Origin: Arctopsyche grandis
Lineage: Eukaryota; Arthropoda; Insecta; Trichoptera; Hydropsychidae
NCBI RefSeq assembly: GCF_051622035.1
Contig: NC_135362.1
Coordinates: forward strand, 7,009,501 to 7,073,500
Direction of reading: 5' to 3'
Length of the DNA: 64,000 bases
Shown: piece after piece, positions 59,936-64,000 of the stretch
Layout of the letters: the number at the start of each line of letters is the position of its first letter
Position numbering within the stretch: position 1 is the first letter of the stretch
Program-made: the position numbers and the translations under genes
The notes under the pieces: model-generated
Told to the model about the DNA's origin: nothing
What the model saw: only the letters and a program-made list of their open reading frames with translations
Database searches by the model: none

Positions 59936-60889
59936 TTTAAGATGTGTTTGTGTATAGTGTACATATGTATATAGATATTTGTAATATTAGTAAAAAAAGT
60001 GTGGTCGTCTATTGAATATTTTATTTGAATATATTACTGGAATATAATGTATTAATTTAAATAATTTAGAACACGTGCAACTTAAGATTTTTATAGTTAA
60101 TTCAATGTGATCTTTCGTTCAAGCCATGAAATCGGCACGGAAAACACGTAAGAATTTTCACGTTTTTCATGTACTGGAGCTAATGATGTCCACCTGTTCA
60201 GATTTGCATTATATTTCTCCACAGCATTAAAATTCCAATTTGCCAAGTCAGCTCCACCTGTCATAATACAAATTTAAATGATCGTTGAATTTAAAGCCCA
60301 GATATTTTATATTTATTCTCAAATGCTCACCAACAAATACTAAATCAATTCCCAATATGCCAGAAGCCACTCCATACCGGGAATTGCTTATGTCTGCTAT
60401 GAAAGACCAACTGTCAGTATGTTTATTGTAGCATTCTACACTATTGTATCTGTGAGACACTGGACTCATTTTTTTTCGACCACCTAGAACGTATATCTTG
60501 TTGCCGTGCGTTGTAGCCTGGTGAATAGAATTATTTTTAAATTCTCTCATCATATTATTTACATTCAAAATATGCTAAATTTACTTACTGATATCCAAAG
60601 CCTAATCTCGTTCATAGGTGCGCAAGTTTTCCATTTACCAGACAATGGACAATAGGCTTCTACCGTTTTTACTCCAGTCTCTTCATCCAACTCTTTAGAC
60701 CATCCACCAATTATGTAAATTTCGTTATCGAGAACTGCTATTCCACAAGCTTCTCTACCGATTGTCATCGGAGTTGAAAACGACCAAGTTTTAGTCATAG
60801 GATCCCATCTTCAATCATATAGTTAGGAATAGAGATATACATAATTATAAAACGAGAAATAGGAATAAATTAATTATGGTAGAGTTAAG

Positions 60890-61115
60890 AAAGCTAAAAC
60901 TGCAGGAGGTGTTTTTCACAGAGGTGTTCAAATGTACGAACTTCTAATGCCTTCCTGAAGGCATTAGAAGTTCTAATAACATTGCTGCTTTCTTGAAGGG
61001 TGTTAATGGATACCTTTGTGGAAGATGATTTATAATTTTTTGTTGTTATTTTGTTATTTTGTATTGTATGTATTAGCAGTTTTGCTATTTGAATAAATAA
61101 ATAAATAAATCTTCA
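60890..61115 (+). mobile_element. LINE- or SINE-type 3' end with (AAAT)n tail, in intron 7 of pseudogene E
   Basis: Ends GAATAAATAAATAAATAAAT, as LINEs of the CR1/jockey type do. It contains the perfect hairpin at 60938-60973. It makes intron 7 of gene E much longer than in A-D. Confidence 0.55.
60938..60973. repeat. Perfect 17-bp inverted repeat with 2-base loop
   Basis: GAACTTCTAATGCCTTC, CT, then the exact complement. Confidence 0.9.
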
Positions 61116-61611
61116 ACATTAATCAAGGGTACAGGATTGTAATTATGATAAAAAATATTGGTATTATAATGTCATACTTTTCAACGGAATTGATGGTTTT
61201 TGATCCATTGCTTCCTCCGAAAACGTAAATCACATCTCCCAAAACGTAATGGTGGCAAGGTCACTTTTTTACCTGTCTTTAAATTGACACTTTCCACCTA
61301 AAATATCAAATTTACATACATATATGTACGTATTATAATATAAAATAAGAGGTTAGTATTCATTCAGAGGTTAGTTAGTTTCATATATTGTATATAAGTA
61401 CTAAATTGAATATATTTTAGTTATTTCATTCCGAATTTATAATAAGTTGATATGGATTTAAAGAAATTGTGATTTTTTTAAAAAGCAGACCAAAAACGCG
61501 ATTGTCGTACGATGAATGCTTTTAAAACAACGCTGATCATGTTTGTGTTGTAAGATAAAGCAATTATATTATACATAGTTGCCCATAAAAAGTAATTTGG
61601 AATATTATTAT

Positions 61612-61615
<4 letters not shown>

Positions 61616-61694
<79 letters not shown>
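61616..61694. repeat. (AT)n microsatellite at the intron 6 donor of pseudogene E
   Basis: Runs up to the GT donor of exon 6 (61695-61694 on the minus strand), so the intron starts GTATATAT. Confidence 0.95.
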
Positions 61695-61696
<2 letters not shown>

Positions 61697-63229
61697 GCAG
61701 AAAAGATTTTATCTTCCTGTCAACCTATAGCTATCAATTCATCGTCGATGAGCACATAATTGGCGTTTGATCTAGTGATACTCGTATCCAAATATCTCAT
61801 CCAGGTGTCGTTATTCGGATTGTAAATTTCCACTTTTGAATTACTCTTGAAACATAAATATAAGAATATATTATATGTACGTCATAAACACCATAGATAA
61901 CTTTAATTCATTCAATATATTTATTTAAATCTGGATTCCTTGACAAACCTCAGTCTGCAAACCTCCAGCTACAATGATTGTACTTATGGACGTTCGAATT
62001 TTGTCCAAATCCACATCCGCATTTATATGTTTATTTGGCGAGTTTTTCCATTGCAGTGCACTCAAAATAAGTTGTTCACAATTTGGAACATCTTTGCATA
62101 GAGGTTGAACATCATCAAAGATTTCCTGAAATGCAGCTTCATAGTCGCTTTGATAATTTTGATTTAAGAATGTAAAAATATTTTTATACCGTTTGAGTGA
62201 GTGATGGTAATTTAATCAACGTTAATAATGACGTTAAATGGTTTTTGCGATTCGGCATGTCATGGGATACCCATGTTTTGACACTATCAAAAACTTCGCG
62301 TTCGGATGAAATATTCAAATTCATCTGTAAAAGACGCTGTAGTCGCTCGACAGAAATTTCTACGAATTCTTTGGATTTGCATACCTAAGGAAAATATTTC
62401 ATTTGATTTGTATTCATTTTTAAATATGTATTAAAATATTTTATGTGAAATTAAAAGTACCTGTCTGTAATTTATCGAGATGAAATCGGTGACTTTATTA
62501 CCTAGGGAGGAACAGCCGAATAAATCGACGATTTCGTTGAATTTGAGGCAGTTTTCGGTGTTGATTATACTCGCCATAAAATCGCAACAGGACTTCACGA
62601 CAGGTTCCAATTGAAATAGTCCAGCTACATTCAATACTTTGAGAACAGTATCAGATGAAATTTCTGTAGAGAGAAATGAAATCAGCATTGCATTAAATGT
62701 TGTATTGTATAAAAAATTTGAATAAAATAACCTATTTCTCCAGTGTAGCAATAGTCTATCACACGATTGGTAGCTCCATTGTCTACATTGTTGATTAGGA
62801 TCTTCTTTGGTGATTCGGTTCCATCATTATCGTTTAGTTTATATTGGAAATATTCGCTGACAGACGATAAGACGAGACTGTGGACTTGATATCTTGAAAA
62901 TTTAAATTAAGATTATCATTTAACAATTTAACAGATTGCTTAAAAACATATGGAATAGTTTAAATATATGTGTATATACCGATACATACCTTTGATTATT
63001 TACAATAATTACAACGTCGCAGAGCCGATGTTGTAGATACAGGTTGTAGATGCGATCCAAAGTGATCCCTTTATGATCAGGGTTACGAAAAATGTATGTA
63101 TTTTTGGTTGAGTCGCACATTTTAAGAAATGTTTTGTACAGCGTTTGCCTCTGAAATCTAATTCAATATGATTATGATTTAACAAAATATATCTACACAC
63201 GTTTGTTTTTTTACTATAAAATATTATCC

Positions 63230-63246
63230 TAGCCGCAAAACCACTG
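63230..63246 (-). promoter_or_regulatory. Shared upstream motif, pseudogene E
   Basis: TAGCCGCAAAACCACTG, 110 bases upstream of the ATG. It is the most divergent copy; AGCCGCA no longer fits RACCRCA at its second base, though ACCAC follows. This agrees with the decayed state of gene E. Confidence 0.35.
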
Positions 63247-63375
63247 CCTTGTGTTTGAAGTTATCAGTATACATACATATATGTATGTATGTATATACAT
63301 ATATGTACATGTTGTACACTGAAAACAACTACTTATTTTTTCTATTCATTTATGATAATCTTGCGGTTTTGATAA

Positions 63376-63490
63376 CACTGTTCGACAAATGACGACTGTT
63401 TTCTGGTTCAGAGACGAGATATGACTTTTCTTATACATATGTAGATCTATGCCCAGTGAACACGAATCTGGTTATAAAAAATGTTGAAGT
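63376..63490. mobile_element. Repeat starting CACTGTTCGA, second copy
   Basis: Same start and preceding TAA as the copy at 50820; similarity ends at about 63490, where another repeat family begins. Confidence 0.45.
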
Positions 63491-64000
63491 AAAATTATTA
63501 ATTTTATACCCCAATATTTTTAAAATATTTTTTCCTAAACCGAAAGTACATAGTACTTTTATTATAGAGAATCAATGTTTTTTATGTTTTTTTCAGAAAC
63601 CCTTTGGTTTATTTAACTGAAATTTCATGTCTAGAATTTTAAGTTTAATACTAAGTTACATATGTATAAATTTTGTTTGATAAGCATCCGTCAACCGGAA
63701 GTGGCAGTTTACTCTTGTTCGATTTTTATTCCACAATTTTTTTCGACATACATATGTGATGTTTATTTGTTCAAGTATATTGTTGTATCAATATGATGAA
63801 AAAAAAAATACTAAATATAATAAACCATAAGTGGGATTTATTCTCTTAGAAAAGTCAAAAATGTTGTGACCACCATTTTTTCCGCACCCCTGAACATATT
63901 AAACTGAAAATTCATATTTGTATTCTTTTTGTAGAGTTGATTTATGTATGTAGGTTTTGGTCAGAATTCGTAAGCCGGAAGTAGAACTTTTATCTTGTTT
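63491..64000 (-). repeat. Inverted copy of the 29.4-30.4 kb repeat family, running off the window
   Basis: The reverse complement contains ACTTCCGGCTTACGAATTCT, AATATGTTCAGGGGTG, ACTGCCACTTCCGGTTGACG, in the same order as 29371-30420. It continues past the window end. Confidence 0.7.

Larger units (their letters stand above)
60097..63120 (-). pseudogene. KLHL gene E: ten recognisable exons but disabled in exons 6 and 7
   Basis: First copy in the direction of transcription. Exons: 63120-62990, 62892-62732, 62663-62461, 62384-62190, 62125-61949, 61845-61696, 61297-61178, 60808-60589, 60517-60331, 60257-60097. Exons 1-5 are clean and code BTB and BACK. In exon 6 the codon matching the second G of the kelch GG is TGA (61722-61720). 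Exon 7 is 120 nt instead of 149, a 29-nt deletion that shifts the frame. An (AT)n tract sits immediately inside the intron 6 donor, and a repeat with a (AAAT)n tail and a perfect hairpin lies in intron 7. Intron 2 has a GT donor (ATAG|GTTA), unlike A-D. If transcribed it could give a protein of about 330 aa, BTB-BACK plus part of the first kelch blades. Exons 8-10 look conserved, so inactivation seems recent. Confidence 0.85.

Overview
The window is eukaryotic nuclear DNA, almost certainly from an insect. It is AT-rich and full of (AT)n and ACATATGT-type microsatellites, short introns, tRNA-derived SINEs, Helitron-like elements, jockey-type LINE fragments and foldback elements. I cannot name the species. 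There are no prokaryotic signals, operons, rRNA genes, CRISPR arrays or free-standing tRNA genes.

Layout. From 1 to about 44 kb I find no host gene I would defend; the region is a mosaic of repeats. The main items are a MULE-like foldback element with a 9-bp target duplication (3192-4697); an apparently intact non-LTR retrotransposon ORF of 965 codons (7887-10784), whose T-rich 5' region seems split by a Helitron-like element carrying a GC-rich hairpin minisatellite (6257-about 7366); two 5'-truncated jockey-type LINEs with target duplications (15982-16552 and 27908-28610); three families of non-autonomous Helitron-like elements ending in hairpin plus CTAG/CTAA; an inverted-repeat foldback (21955-22374); a 307-bp tandem repeat (29371-30190); and many SINEs.

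From 44.1 to 63.25 kb, all on the minus strand, lies a tandem array of BTB-BACK-Kelch (KLHL) genes. Four copies (A 44153-46591, B 48005-50514, C 51754-54187, D 55248-57691) can be read end to end as ten-exon genes with matching intron phases, encoding 576-579 aa. A fifth (E 60097-63120) keeps all ten exons but has a stop in exon 6 and a 29-bp deletion in exon 7. Two decayed relics lie between: F, exons 1-3 at about 59544-59935, and a worn exon 8 at about 54797-55018. A pogo-like element with a CACTG-ended element nested inside it fills the D-F gap.

Function. KLHL proteins of this architecture usually act as substrate adaptors of Cullin-3 ubiquitin ligases: BTB and BACK bind CUL3 and the six-bladed kelch propeller binds the target. 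The array looks like a recent lineage-specific expansion with ongoing birth and death. Two array-wide details stand out: a conserved non-canonical GC donor in intron 2, and a shared RACCRCA-type (RUNX/Lozenge-like) motif upstream of each start.
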